DNA of 64,000 bases from Variovorax paradoxus (GTDB lineage Bacteria > Pseudomonadota > Gammaproteobacteria > Burkholderiales > Burkholderiaceae_C), in the NCBI RefSeq assembly GCF_009498455.1, contig NZ_CP045644.1, positions 4,033,001 to 4,097,000 on the forward strand, given 5' to 3'. The notes under the pieces were generated by a model, which had not been told where the DNA came from, searched no databases, and saw nothing but the letters and a program-made list of their open reading frames with translations. Shown here piece after piece: positions 33,847 to 43,286 of this stretch. Made by a program: the position numbers and the translations under genes. The stretch's first letter is position 1. The number at the start of each line of letters is the position of its first letter.

Positions 33847-34851
33847 ATGTCGAAGCGTCCGAGCGAACGCGAACAGCTGTCGCTGTTCCGCGCGCTGCCG
33901 CGCGCTGACATGGCGCTGCGCGATGCGCTGGACCTGATGGCCTACCCGTTCTTCTCGCTGGCCAAGTCGCCGCGCGCGGTGCCGATCCGCTTCGAGGCCG
34001 GCGGTGTCTCGCTCACGGTCGAGGGCGTGCCGGAGCACGGGATCGCCACGATCTGGGATGCCGACGTGCTGATCTGGGCCGCGAGCCAGATCGTCCAGGC
34101 CAGGAAGGAAGGGATTGCGCCCTCGCGCTTGATGGTGGCGACGCCCTACGAGATCCTGCGCTTCGCGCAGCGCGGCACCGGTCGCAGCGACTACCTGGCG
34201 CTGCGGGCCGCGCTCGACCGCCTGCAGTCCACCACCGTCGCTACCACATTGCGCCAGCGCGAACGAGCGAACGGCGCCATGCGCGTGCACCGCTTCTCCT
34301 GGATCAACGAGTGGAAGGAATACATCCGGTCCGACGGACGCGCCGACGGCATCGAGCTGATCCTGGCCGACTGGTTCTTCTCGGGCGTGATGGACGAGGC
34401 CCTGGTGCTCACGCTCGATCCCACGTACTTCCGGCTTTCCGGCGGCATTGAGCGCTGGCTGTACCGGCTGGTGCGCAAGCACGGCGGACGCCAGCCCGGC
34501 GGCTGGCGCTTCGCAATGCGCCACCTGCACCTGAAGTCGGGAAGCCTGCAGCGCCATTCCGACTTCGCGCTGCAGGTGCGCCATCTGGTCCGGCGCCAGG
34601 CGCTGCCGGGCTACCGGCTGTCGATCGAGCGCAGTGGCGGCATGGAGTGGTTGGCTTTCCGACCGATGCCGGGCGAACCGTTTCAAAGCGACTTATCCAC
34701 AGTTTCTGTTGAAGAACCTGTGGATGACGTGGGGACGGACTCGGTGGATCGCCCGCACGACCCTCGGTGGATCACCCGCAGAAACATCGGTGGATCGCCC
34801 GCACCGATCGGGCCGGAGGCCGCGCCCGGCAACGGTTTCGGGCCTCCCTAA
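33847..34851 (+). CDS. repA: RepA-type replication initiator of the ICE
   Basis: This 334-residue protein matches the initiator encoded by Tn4371-type elements: LSLFRALPRADMALRDALDLMAYPFFSLAKSPR, GIATIWDADVLIWAASQIV, LMVATPYEILRFAQRGTGRSDYLALRAALDRLQSTTV, and SGGIERWLYRLVRKHGG further on. Residues 1-275 are the initiator proper. The last 60 residues are proline/arginine-rich and correspond to DNA carrying iterons. It allows the excised circle to replicate. The ATG at 33847 is preferred over an upstream start at 33802 that overlaps the preceding gene. Confidence 0.88.
   Translation: MSKRPSEREQLSLFRALPRADMALRDALDLMAYPFFSLAKSPRAVPIRFEAGGVSLTVEGVPEHGIATIWDADVLIWAASQIVQARKEGIAPSRLMVATPYEILRFAQRGTGRSDYLALRAALDRLQSTTVATTLRQRERANGAMRVHRFSWINEWKEYIRSDGRADGIELILADWFFSGVMDEALVLTLDPTYFRLSGGIERWLYRLVRKHGGRQPGGWRFAMRHLHLKSGSLQRHSDFALQVRHLVRRQALPGYRLSIERSGGMEWLAFRPMPGEPFQSDLSTVSVEEPVDDVGTDSVDRPHDPRWITRRNIGGSPAPIGPEAAPGNGFGPP
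34693..34803 (+). repeat. Iterons and DnaA-box-like sites: candidate oriV within repA
   Basis: TTATCCACA (34693-34701) matches a DnaA box, and an inverted near-box lies at 34718-34728. TCGGTGGATCGCCCGCA follows three times at 34741, 34764 and 34787, the middle copy with one change, at an exact 23-bp period. Because 23 is not a multiple of three, the copies are read in different frames, so the repeat is kept as DNA and not as protein. Confidence 0.75.
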
Positions 34852-34871
34852 ACATCTAAAGGGATACATAA

Positions 34872-35630
34872 ATGGAAGTCACGCGCGCGCGAGCCGAAGC
34901 TGCTCAAACAACGGGCAGTGCTTCGACCGAGGCAACCCAAGCGGACCAAACAGCCGAGAACCGCTCGCTGGGACGTGGGCCTCGGCCGGGCAAGGTCATC
35001 GCGCTGTTGAACCAGAAGGGCGGCGCAGGCAAGACAACGCTCGCTACGCATCTGGCCGGCGAGCTGGCGATGCAGGGAAGCCGCGTCACGCTGCTCGATG
35101 CCGATCCGCAAGGGTCGGCCTTGGACTGGGCGCAGCGGCGGCTCCAGAACGGTCAGCAGCGGCTGTACGGTGTCTTCGGGCTCGCGAGGGACTCGCTGCA
35201 CCAGGAGGCGCCGCAGATCGCCTCGCAAGCCGACTACGTGGTCATCGATGGCCCGCCGCGGGTCGCGGCCCTCGCGCGCTCCGCATTGCTGGCCGCCGAC
35301 CTGGTGCTGATCCCTGTGCAGCCCAGCGCCTACGACGTGTGGGCCAGCCACGAGATGGTGCAGCTCGTCATCGAAGCGAGGGTGTTTCGGCCGCAACTGC
35401 GCGCCGCTTTCGTGATCAACCGGCGTGTGGTCGGCACGGTGATCGGCCGCGAGGCGCGCGCGGCGCTGGCCGATCAGCCGTTCGCCGCGCTGCGGACTGA
35501 AATCTCGCAGCGCATCGTGTTCGCCGACAGCGTTGCTGCAGGGCGGCTCGCCTGCGAAGCAGCGCCCACATGCGCCGCGGCGCGCGAGATCGCTGCGCTG
35601 GCGCAGGCCGTGCGGGAGATGCTGCGATGA
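34872..35630 (+). CDS. parA: ParA-family partition ATPase
   Basis: This 252-residue protein has a deviant Walker [12 protein letters not shown] (Lys49 to Thr55), Walker A' [13 protein letters not shown], and VVIDGPPR. An N-terminal extension of 38 residues is low complexity. It resembles the ParA/IncC class used for partition of plasmids and circular ICEs. It overlaps the following RHH-like gene (ATGA at 35627-35630), which is its likely partner. Confidence 0.92.
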   Translation: MEVTRARAEAAQTTGSASTEATQADQTAENRSLGRGPRPGKVIALLNQKGGAGKTTLATHLAGELAMQGSRVTLLDADPQGSALDWAQRRLQNGQQRLYGVFGLARDSLHQEAPQIASQADYVVIDGPPRVAALARSALLAADLVLIPVQPSAYDVWASHEMVQLVIEARVFRPQLRAAFVINRRVVGTVIGREARAALADQPFAALRTEISQRIVFADSVAAGRLACEAAPTCAAAREIAALAQAVREMLR

Positions 35631-35890
35631 CGTCGCGAGCGACATCCGCATCGCCGAAGCGCGCGCCGATCGGCCGCAGGCCCGCTGCCGATCCGGCGTC
35701 TGCCTGGGTGCGGCGGGCCGACGAACCGGCGGCCGCGGACAAGGCGTCGATTTACACTGCGCGCCTGACCATCGACGTGACGCCGGCGCTGCGTGGACAC
35801 ATCAAGGTGGTCGCGTTCAAACGCGGCGTGACCGCGGCCGAGATGCTGCGCGAGCTGCTGGAGCGAGAGTACGGCGGAGGTGAACCGTGA
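35627..35890 (+). CDS. Small ribbon-helix-helix-like protein, probable ParA partner
   Basis: This 87-residue protein has a disordered, basic N-terminal 40 residues and then [41 protein letters not shown], a strand-helix-helix of RHH type. It is coupled to parA by ATGA and to the DUF2840 gene by a further 4-bp overlap. By position and fold it is the likely centromere-binding partner of ParA. This is inferred, not shown. Confidence 0.7.
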   Translation: MTSRATSASPKRAPIGRRPAADPASAWVRRADEPAAADKASIYTARLTIDVTPALRGHIKVVAFKRGVTAAEMLRELLEREYGGGEP

Positions 35891-36417
35891 TGCAGCTGCA
35901 GCCGCTTTCTACGCGGCCGTCGCCCGCAGCCGTCGCATCTCCGGGGACCTTGAGCGGGCCCACCTCCATGCGGGTGTCACTGGCCTTCGTCGAGCATCGC
36001 GTGAACGTCTGGCTGCGCTTCGGTCGGCCGGCGCGCGAGACCATCCTCGATCGCTGGCGGCGCGTTGCGATCTTCGAGCCGGACGCGGTCTGCTGCCGTG
36101 TCAAGTGGATCGGCAACGACTATGGCACGGCACTGTGGCAGCTGATGGTGCTGCAGGCGCCCACGCCGTTCGACGGCGCGCAGCGCGTTGCCGGTGTACA
36201 GCCGGGCGCGCGCATTCTGCTGCGCGCTGACGGCGAGATCCAGGTCAAGGCCGTGCTCGCGGCGATGGACGCCATCGAGGGCTTGGGCATCGACCCGTGC
36301 GCGGTAGCCGTCACATACTGGCGCACAGTCGGCAATCGGCTGGCTGCGCGCCAGCCGCTGCCGGCCTACACCGCTGAGCGGCATGCGGCGCATCTGGCGC
36401 GCCGGGCGCTGCGATGA
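35887..36417 (+). CDS. DUF2840 family protein
   Basis: This 176-residue protein matches DUF2840: MRVSLAFVEHRVNVWLRFGRPARETILDRWRRVAIFEPDAVCCRVKWIGNDYGT near the middle, and IDPCAVAVTYWRTVGNRLAARQPLPAYTAERHAAHLARRALR at the end. It is a marker of Tn4371-type ICEs, always close to traF. Function is unknown. The stop overlaps the traF start by 4 bp. The second ATG cluster, near residue 28, could also be the start. Confidence 0.88.
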   Translation: MMQLQPLSTRPSPAAVASPGTLSGPTSMRVSLAFVEHRVNVWLRFGRPARETILDRWRRVAIFEPDAVCCRVKWIGNDYGTALWQLMVLQAPTPFDGAQRVAGVQPGARILLRADGEIQVKAVLAAMDAIEGLGIDPCAVAVTYWRTVGNRLAARQPLPAYTAERHAAHLARRALR

Positions 36418-36947
36418 CACCGCGCCTGCTCTTCGTCTGTATGGGCGTCGGCTTGGCTGCGCTGTGCGCGCCGGCCGTCATGCCGGTGGCGACACGCGAT
36501 CGCGTGCTCGTGGTCTACAACCCGAGCGACAGCTTGCCGCGCGGCTGGTACCGCATCGGCGGCCTGGGTAGCGCAGCCCCGCTGCACGTCGGAAGCATCG
36601 TGCTGGCACGGCTTCCGGCTGACGTGGCCGCCTTTGCGGCACGGCGCGGCTACCTGCCGAGCGGCGTGCCGATCCTCAAGCGCATCGGCGCGCTTGCGCC
36701 GCAATCGGTGTGTGTTCGCGAGCAGTTCGTGCGCATCGACGGCTCCGTGGTGGCGATCGCGAGAACGCATGACGGCGCGCATCGCTTGCTGCAAGCCTGG
36801 TCGCAATGCCGCCCCCTTGCGGTGGGCGAACTGTTCCTGCTCGGCGACACGAACCCGGCGTCGTTCGACAGCCGGTATTTCGGGCCCGTCTCTGCGTCAG
36901 CCGTGGTTGGGGTCGCGCGGCCCTTATGGACATGGAGTGCGCCATGA
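36414..36947 (+). CDS. traF: TraF-type S26 conjugal peptidase
   Basis: This 177-residue protein has an N-terminal membrane segment (residues about 5-25), then NPSDSLPRGWYR with the catalytic Ser40, VPILKRIGA with the general-base Lys90, and GDTNPASFDSRYFGP of the S26 family. TraF trims and cyclises the conjugal pilin TrbC in RP4-like systems. The pilin gene is not in the window. Confidence 0.92.
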   Translation: MTPRLLFVCMGVGLAALCAPAVMPVATRDRVLVVYNPSDSLPRGWYRIGGLGSAAPLHVGSIVLARLPADVAAFAARRGYLPSGVPILKRIGALAPQSVCVREQFVRIDGSVVAIARTHDGAHRLLQAWSQCRPLAVGELFLLGDTNPASFDSRYFGPVSASAVVGVARPLWTWSAP

Positions 36948-37322
36948 ACTTCACCGTGTCCAGCGAACGAGCATGCCGTCGAACTGCAGCCGGACGTGTG
37001 TCCGCGCTGCTTTCCGTCGTGCAAAGGGCCCGCCGCCAGCGTGCAGCGCGAGCTGCACCGCCGCTGCCCCTCGGGCAGTGTTGCGCACCTCGTGCGCGGC
37101 TGGCGGCAGTTCGGAGCCGGGAGCGGATGCGGGAGGCGAAGACGGAGGGCCAGATAAAAGGGGTGGCACGCCGCCACCCGCAAGGTCAGTCTGCACGTGG
37201 GTTGGGCGCGGCACGGCACCTGTCGGTGCCGGTGCCGTGCCAGTGCGCAATGCCGCATCGTTGTGACATTGCGCGCGTGCCGCTTCCGATCCATTGCTCC
37301 CCATTGCGCCGGAGTGCTCACC
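36948..37322 (+). other. Gene-free region before the relaxase: candidate oriT
   Basis: No convincing gene is seen in these 375 bp. GGCACGGCAC (37210-37219) and GTGCCGTGCC (37232-37241) form a perfect inverted repeat, and GCGCAATG (37245-37252) with CATTGCGC (37267-37274) another. Relaxases of this kind are usually encoded next to their own origin of transfer, and such repeats flank nick sites. Confidence 0.5.
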
Positions 37323-39269
37323 ATGGCGACTCGTAAGGAAATGGAGGGCGACCGCTTCCGCGTTCGGCCCGCGGCCCCGAAGTCCCGCGCAGGGCCGCGT
37401 CCGGAGCGCTTTGTGTCCCAGGTTCTCAAGGAAGTCTCAAAGGCCTGCGCCAAAGCGTCGGGCAAGCTGGCAGGACGCCCTGCATCGACCTTTGGCCGGG
37501 GCCGCGTCGCGGCCGGCATGGCCGGCGGTCGCCTCGGCGCGCATGCTCGGCGCGTGGTCATCAAGGCCCGCTTCGTGGTGCTCCGGAAAGCCGGCGCGAA
37601 CTCGGTCTCCACGCACCTGCGCTACATCGAGCGCGATGGGGTGACACGCGACGGGCAGCGCGGGCAGGCTTATGGTCCCGAGACCGATGCCGCCGACCTC
37701 AAGGCCTTCGAGGAGCGGGGCAGGGGAGATCGCCACCAGTTCCGCTTCATCGTCTCGGCCGAGGACGCGGTCGACCTGGACGATCTGCGCGGCTTCACGC
37801 GGCAACTCATGCAGCGCATGGCGGTGGATCTGGAAACGCCGCTGGACTGGGTGGCCGTCGATCACTGGGACACCGACAACCCGCACACCCACGTCGTCTT
37901 GAACGGCCGGACCGCGGGCAAGGAAGACCTCATCATCGCGCCGGACTACATCGCCCGGGGCATGCGCATGCGCGCCAGCGAGATTGCTACCGAATGGTTG
38001 GGGCCGCGCACCGAGATCGAGATCCGGCAAAGCCTCCAGCGCGAAGTCGAGCAGCAGCGACTCACCGGCCTGGACCGGGCCTTGATGCGCCAAGCCGTAG
38101 CCGATACCGTTGACCTGACTGGTCGGCCTGAGAACCGGCACCGCCAGAACCTGCTGCGGGCGCGTCTGCAGCGGCTCGAAGCCATGGCGATGGCCGAGCG
38201 AGTCGATGTCAACCGGTGGCGGCTGGCGCCGGACATGGTGCGGACCTTGACCGCGATGGGCGAGCGCGAGGAGGCGCTGGACACCATGCGCCGGGCACTC
38301 AAGGGCCAGCAGCGTGAATGCGTGCTGGAGGACGCGTCGACCACCCCCGTCATCGGCCGCATCGCGGGTAAGGGACTGACCGACGAACTGCACGACCGAG
38401 GCTATCTGGTGGTCGATGGCATTGATGGCCGGGCGCACTATCTGAAACTACCGCCCGGTGCCGATCTCTTGGCGTTTCCGGTGGACGGCATTGTGGAGGC
38501 GAAGACGCCGGGAGGGGAGCGGGCGGTCGACCGCACTATCGCGGCAATCTCCCAGGACGGCATCTACAAGACCGCCAATCACCTAGATCGACTGCGGCAG
38601 GCGGCATACCGCGATCCGCTGGCCACTATCGATGTTCATGTGCGACGGCTCGAAGCGTTGCGTCGCTCTGGCATTGTGGTGCGCGTGGCCGATGGTGTCT
38701 GGCGAGTACCGTCTGACTTAGCGCAGAAGGGCCAGCAGCACGATACGCAGAAAGTCACGGCTCCGGTCATTGAACTGCGCTCGCACTTGCCGATCAACCA
38801 ACAGGTGCGAGCCATCGGCGCGACCTGGCTGGACCGGCAATTGATTGGAAATGGCGATGGACTAGCGGCGCACGGTTTTGGCGCCCGGGTGCGCGATGCA
38901 ATGCGCGGCCGACAGGAATTCCTAGTCGAACAGAGGTTAGCTGAGCGACGCGGCCCGCATGTAGTTCTTTCGCGCAATCTGCTGCACACCTTGAGGGAAC
39001 GCGAGTTGGTGGCCGTCGGAAAGGCTCTGCAAGATCGGACAGGCCAGACCTATCGGCCTCTTGGGGAGAATGGAAGAGCGAGTGGCATCTACCGTTGTTC
39101 TATTCAACTCGTGAGCGGGCGCTTTGCGGTGCTTGACGATGGCATGGGGTTCACCTTAGTGGCGTGGCGACCTGCAGTGGAAGTTCGGCTGGGGCAACAC
39201 GTCTCTGCTGTGGCCCAGGGAAAGTCAGTCACATGGCATTTCGATCGTCGGCGAGACATGGCAATTTGA
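37323..39269 (+). CDS. Relaxase/mobilization nuclease with DUF3363 (RlxS type)
   Basis: This 648-residue relaxase has the metal-binding triad in DHWDTDNPHTHVVLNG (His181, His188, His190), and a candidate nucleophile Tyr101 in THLRYIERDG. The C-terminal half matches the DUF3363 part of Tn4371-type relaxases (HLDRLRQAAYRDP, NQQVRAIGATWLDRQL). It nicks oriT and pilots the strand. ATG 37323 is taken, since the frame upstream runs through the likely oriT. It is the last ICE gene seen; no traG or trb genes follow. Confidence 0.92.
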   Translation: MATRKEMEGDRFRVRPAAPKSRAGPRPERFVSQVLKEVSKACAKASGKLAGRPASTFGRGRVAAGMAGGRLGAHARRVVIKARFVVLRKAGANSVSTHLRYIERDGVTRDGQRGQAYGPETDAADLKAFEERGRGDRHQFRFIVSAEDAVDLDDLRGFTRQLMQRMAVDLETPLDWVAVDHWDTDNPHTHVVLNGRTAGKEDLIIAPDYIARGMRMRASEIATEWLGPRTEIEIRQSLQREVEQQRLTGLDRALMRQAVADTVDLTGRPENRHRQNLLRARLQRLEAMAMAERVDVNRWRLAPDMVRTLTAMGEREEALDTMRRALKGQQRECVLEDASTTPVIGRIAGKGLTDELHDRGYLVVDGIDGRAHYLKLPPGADLLAFPVDGIVEAKTPGGERAVDRTIAAISQDGIYKTANHLDRLRQAAYRDPLATIDVHVRRLEALRRSGIVVRVADGVWRVPSDLAQKGQQHDTQKVTAPVIELRSHLPINQQVRAIGATWLDRQLIGNGDGLAAHGFGARVRDAMRGRQEFLVEQRLAERRGPHVVLSRNLLHTLRERELVAVGKALQDRTGQTYRPLGENGRASGIYRCSIQLVSGRFAVLDDGMGFTLVAWRPAVEVRLGQHVSAVAQGKSVTWHFDRRRDMAI

Positions 39270-39289
39270 CACCCACGTAGGTGAATCAC

Positions 39290-39618
39290 AAGTACGGCGA
39301 CGAGCGCGGCGTCCGGCTGGAAGACACGCATCGAAAAATGCTCCATCTTTCGATAGAGCCGACGGCTGTAAACATGCTCAATGCGGTGGTCGGCCCATAG
39401 CACCTGCAGGCGCAGTGGGCCATGCCCAGAAATGCTCGACTGCCCTTCGTAGCCGAGTGCACGCCTCGCCCTTCTTCAATACGAATCTCTTCCGCACGCG
39501 CCACCAGCTCCCAGCGGCGACGTTCGGACAGCGCCAGATTGCGGAACGCCTCCGGCGTCCCGCCTACCGGTTCGGTGCTCGGCGCCCATCTCCAGCATGC
39601 GCCGTCGGACCTGTGCAC
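39290..39618 (-). pseudogene. Possible decayed gene after the relaxase
   Basis: Two minus-strand frames look continuous across a shift near 39410: ERRRWELVARAEEIRIEEGRG to GMAHCA in one, then VLWADHRIEHVYSRRLYRKMEHFSM in the next. Neither frame alone makes a sound gene, and the family is not recognised. The remaining sequence up to 39780 has no gene, so 39270-39780 is probably a junction between the ICE part and the catabolic block. Confidence 0.3.
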
Positions 39619-39780
39619 TGCGAAAGATGCTGGCCGATCACGATCCTAGCCGCCACCGGCGCTTGCGGCCATAACGAACAGGCTGCCTTTGACCAGCGTT
39701 CGGAGCCGCGAGACCCGTCACCGGCATCGTCAAGCGGATCTGGGTCTTGAACCGCACCGCGATTGCGACCTATGCCCGTG

Positions 39781-41007
39781 TCAATGCGCAGCCCATTTAA
39801 TCGATGAGATGTCGACCCCTTCCTTGTACATATCCCACAGCGGACTCAGCAGGCGAAGCCTCGCCACAGTTTCCGTGACTTGCCGGACCACCGCATCGAT
39901 CTCCGCCTCTGTCGTGAACCGCCCAAGCGTGAACCGAATGGAACTGTGGGCAAGCTCGTCGCTGCGACCCAGAGCGCGAAGCACGAAGGACGGCTCCAGG
40001 GACGCTGAGGTGCAGGCGGAACCCGATGACACCGCAATGTCCTTCATTCCCATAATGAGCGACTCCCCCTCGACGTAGTTGAAGCTCATGTTGAGGTTGT
40101 GCGGTACCCGGTGCTCGAGACTGCCGTTGACATACACCTCCTCCATCTGGGCCAAGCCTGCACTGAGCCGGTCTCGCAACTGTCCCACACGCGCGGACTC
40201 TGCCTCCATTTCGATCTTCGCCAGGCGAAACGCCTCGCCCATACCGACGATCTGGTGAGTCGGCAGGGTGCCGGAGCGCATCCCGCGCTCATGACCTCCA
40301 CCATGGATCTGCGCCTCTATGCGAGTCCGCGGCTTGCGACGCACGTACAGCGCCCCGATGCCCTTAGGACCGTAGACCTTGTGCGCGGTCACGGTCAACA
40401 GGTCGGCGTTGAATGTGCTGAGGTTGATCGGAATCTTGCCCGCCCCTTGTACCGCGTCGCAGTGGTAGACGATGCCGCGATCGCGGCATAACTGGGCGAT
40501 CTCCTCAACCGGATTGATCACGCCGATCTCGTTATTGACCATCATGATCGACACGAGAATCGTGTCGCCGCGCAGGGCCTCTCGCACCGAATCTATGCAA
40601 ACGCGTCCGTCGCTCTCAACGTCGAGGTACGTGACCGTGAACCCTTCACGCTCCAATTCTCTGCACGTGTCCAGAACAGCCTTGTGCTCCGTCTTTTGCG
40701 TGACGATGTGCTTGCCCTTGCCGCTGTAAAAGTGGGCAGCACCCTTGATGGCGAGGTTGTTGCCCTCGGTAGCGCCAGAGGTCCAAACAATCTCCCGCGG
40801 ATCCGCTCCTAAGAGACTCGCAACGTGGCCGCGCGCCGCCTCCACAGCACTTTCTGCCTCCCACCCGTAGGCATGACTGCGCGAGGCAGGATTCCCGAAA
40901 TGCTCACCAAGGTAAGGAAGGAGCGCGGCGACCACTCGCGGGTCGGTTGGGGTCGTCGCCATGTAGTCCATGTAGATCGGTCGAGAGAGGGGAGAAAGCA
41001 AAGTCAT
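39781..41007 (-). CDS. Cysteine desulfurase (IscS-like)
   Basis: This 408-residue PLP enzyme begins [25 protein letters not shown]. It shows TSGATEGNN, the [15 protein letters not shown] lysine site, [21 protein letters not shown], and [14 protein letters not shown] with the mobile active-site Cys of group I enzymes. These move sulfur from cysteine to Fe-S scaffolds. It stands apart from any isc genes, next to a Rieske oxygenase operon, so it may be a dedicated supplier for that operon's Fe-S proteins. It is divergent from the ABC importer operon. Confidence 0.92.
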   Translation of the reverse strand: MTLLSPLSRPIYMDYMATTPTDPRVVAALLPYLGEHFGNPASRSHAYGWEAESAVEAARGHVASLLGADPREIVWTSGATEGNNLAIKGAAHFYSGKGKHIVTQKTEHKAVLDTCRELEREGFTVTYLDVESDGRVCIDSVREALRGDTILVSIMMVNNEIGVINPVEEIAQLCRDRGIVYHCDAVQGAGKIPINLSTFNADLLTVTAHKVYGPKGIGALYVRRKPRTRIEAQIHGGGHERGMRSGTLPTHQIVGMGEAFRLAKIEMEAESARVGQLRDRLSAGLAQMEEVYVNGSLEHRVPHNLNMSFNYVEGESLIMGMKDIAVSSGSACTSASLEPSFVLRALGRSDELAHSSIRFTLGRFTTEAEIDAVVRQVTETVARLRLLSPLWDMYKEGVDISSIKWAAH

Positions 41008-41106
41008 ATGAGTGAGTCCAGGTTGCGAGTGTGTCTGAATGTGAGTGCACCAGAAAGGCAAGCTCTGCGCCAATAAAGTGCCTCTTGTATTCCTTAACTA
41101 CCCTAG

Positions 41107-41135
41107 TTGACAGATGTATATGGCGAATATAGCAT
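41107..41135 (+). promoter_or_regulatory. Promoter of the ABC importer/Rieske operon
   Basis: TTGACA (41107-41112) and TAGCAT (41130-41135) lie 17 bp apart. They are followed by AAGGAG (41149-41154) and ATG 41162. It is the only strong sigma-70-like promoter ahead of the run of genes to 50483. Confidence 0.6.
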
Positions 41136-41161
41136 TGCCTCGCAATCACAAGGAGCACACC

Positions 41162-42358
41162 ATGGTTATCGATCGCAGAGGGTTCTTGGCCGGCGCTGCA
41201 GGCGCAGGTTTGGCGGCTACTTTTCAGCCTGCGTGGGCGCAAACAAAGGAGGCGGTGCGAATCGGTGTGCCGACAGGCATCACGGGCAATTGGTCGGCTC
41301 TTGGATCGCAGATCCAGCGCACGTGCCGACTGTTCGCGAAGACGGTGAACGCCAAGGGCGGCATCGATGGTCGTCAGGTCGAGTTTTTTTTCGAAGATAC
41401 GCAGGGCGACCCCGCTGCATGCGTACGCAAGACCTCTGAGCTGATCGAAGGCCGCGGTGTCAAGTTGATCACAGGCGTCATCTCCAGCGGCGAGTCCCTG
41501 GCCATCATGCCGCGCCTTGCAGATTGGAACGCCCTGTACTTGGCAGGCATCAGTGGTGTTGGATCGCTGACGGCGCAACACTTCGTCCCCAACGCGTTCC
41601 GCACCTGCACATCCGGTCCCATGCGTGCCCGCGCGATCGCACAGTGGTTTGCTAAGTCGCCCAAAACCAAGTTTTTCACCATTGCCCAAGATTACGCCTG
41701 GGGTAAGAACAGTCTTTCGACGTTCGAGCAGCTCATCGGCGGCATGGGAAAGCAAACGGTAGGAAACGTCCTGACACCTCTGGGAACCAAGGACTACTCC
41801 AGCTACATCGCGCGTATTCGCCAGGCCAAGCCGGAAGTGCTTTATGTCGCCATGAGTGGTGACGACGCCACCGCCTTCCTCAAGCAGGCTGGCCAGTACC
41901 GACTGGGCGAGCAGATGCAAATGGTCACCGAGGTTTTGGATCTTCTGAATACGCGCCCGCTGGGCGATGCCGCCATCGGGTTGCATGGTGTCAGCCAGTA
42001 CAACTACGCGTACGATGCCCCAGCCAACAAGGAGTTCGTGCGCATCTTCCGAGCCGAGTACAGCGAGGTTCCAGACACGTGGGACGGCGAGGCTTGGCAG
42101 GGCCTGAGCCTCTTGGCAGAAGGGGTGCGGCGCGCCAAGTCTGTCGACGCGATGGCAGTCAGGAAGGCGCTGGTCGACCTCGAGATCGAGTCGGTCAAAG
42201 GAAAGGTGAAGTTGCGCGGCTGCGACCAGCAAGGCGAGCAGAGCGTCTTCATTGCGCGTCTGGAGAAGAGCGCCGATGCGAGCTACCCGCTCCCCAAGAT
42301 CATCGAAACGTTCGGCTCGGATGCGGTCATTCCAGCATGCCGCAAGGACACGTTCTGA
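41162..42358 (+). CDS. Liv-type ABC transporter substrate-binding protein
   Basis: This 398-residue periplasmic protein has a Tat-like signal (DRRGFLAGAAGAGLAA to AWA-QT). The LivJ/AmiC fold shows in VRIGVPTGITGNWSALGSQ, NAKGGIDGRQVEFFFEDTQGDPAACVRKTSELIE and a C-terminal DTWDGEAWQGLSLLAEGVRRA. This class binds amino acids, but in catabolic operons it often binds aromatic or short organic acids. It begins the importer genes; the LivH-type permease follows 58 bp later. Confidence 0.92.
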   Translation: MVIDRRGFLAGAAGAGLAATFQPAWAQTKEAVRIGVPTGITGNWSALGSQIQRTCRLFAKTVNAKGGIDGRQVEFFFEDTQGDPAACVRKTSELIEGRGVKLITGVISSGESLAIMPRLADWNALYLAGISGVGSLTAQHFVPNAFRTCTSGPMRARAIAQWFAKSPKTKFFTIAQDYAWGKNSLSTFEQLIGGMGKQTVGNVLTPLGTKDYSSYIARIRQAKPEVLYVAMSGDDATAFLKQAGQYRLGEQMQMVTEVLDLLNTRPLGDAAIGLHGVSQYNYAYDAPANKEFVRIFRAEYSEVPDTWDGEAWQGLSLLAEGVRRAKSVDAMAVRKALVDLEIESVKGKVKLRGCDQQGEQSVFIARLEKSADASYPLPKIIETFGSDAVIPACRKDTF

Positions 42359-42416
42359 GGCGAGCGTTTGCCGCCAAGCCGGTCGCTAGAACCTCAAACC
42401 TTACGAAAGACGCACT

Positions 42417-43286
42417 ATGAGTGTCTTGCAACTTTGGCTCAACCTCGGGCTGAACACGCTATCCCTCGCATCGCTCCTCGCGATGCTCACGGTGGGATTG
42501 ACTCTGATCTTCGGCATCATGCGCATCATGAACTTTGCCCATGGGGCGATGTACATGTTTGGCGCTTACGTCGGTATTTCGGCGGCCCAATGGGCCGGCA
42601 ACTTCTGGGCCGGACTTCTGTTCGCGGCGCTGAGCGCTGCGGCCGTTGGGGCCATTTTTGAATCGGGGCTTCTGCGCCACCTTTATAAGCGCGACGCAAG
42701 CAGCTTCCTTCTGATCACGTTCGGGCTGAGCCTGGTGCTCACCGAATCCACGCGCCTTGGGTGGGGATCAAACAGCCGCGACGTCCAACTTCCCGAAGCG
42801 CTCGCTGGGGTGGTGTTGGTCATGGATGAGCCGTTCCCCCTCTACCGCGTTTTCCTGATTGGTTTCGGATTGACCGCTTTGGGCATCCTCACCATCGTCA
42901 TCCTGAAGTCTCGCCTGGGTCTGCTCATCCGATCGATCTCGCAGAACGCAGAAATGACTCAGGCACTAGGTGTCAATGTCGGGACCATCCGCACATTGAC
43001 CTTCGCCGTGGGTTGCGGTTTTGCTGGATTGGGTGGTTTCCTTGCCGTCCCGCTCATCACGGGTTACATCGGAATGGGCAGCTCGGCCATCATCGAATCG
43101 TTCGTCATCGTGATGATCGGGGGCATGGGCAGCTTTCTTGGATCCGCTGTCGGCAGTCTGCTGGTGGCTACAACGCAGTCGTTTGGCAATTTCTACTTTC
43201 CCGACCTCTCGCTAGTGGTGACCTACCTCCTAATGATTGGCGTTCTGCTTTATCGCCCGGGTGGCTTGTTTGGAGAAGAAGAGTGA
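42417..43286 (+). CDS. LivH-type ABC permease
   Basis: This 289-residue membrane protein has eight or so hydrophobic segments and the LivH signatures LTLIFGIMRIMNFAHGAMYMFGAYV near the N-terminus and LLIRSISQNAEMTQALGVNVGTIRTLTFAVGCGFAGLGGFLA in the cytoplasmic loop. It forms the pore with the LivM partner. The stop overlaps the next ATG (TGATG at 43284-43288). Confidence 0.92.
   Translation: MSVLQLWLNLGLNTLSLASLLAMLTVGLTLIFGIMRIMNFAHGAMYMFGAYVGISAAQWAGNFWAGLLFAALSAAAVGAIFESGLLRHLYKRDASSFLLITFGLSLVLTESTRLGWGSNSRDVQLPEALAGVVLVMDEPFPLYRVFLIGFGLTALGILTIVILKSRLGLLIRSISQNAEMTQALGVNVGTIRTLTFAVGCGFAGLGGFLAVPLITGYIGMGSSAIIESFVIVMIGGMGSFLGSAVGSLLVATTQSFGNFYFPDLSLVVTYLLMIGVLLYRPGGLFGEEE

Noticed and set aside
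36944..37336. Open frame between traF and the relaxase
   Set aside because: It is Arg/Ala-rich without motif and covers the candidate oriT repeats; no ribosome site fits the overlap with traF.
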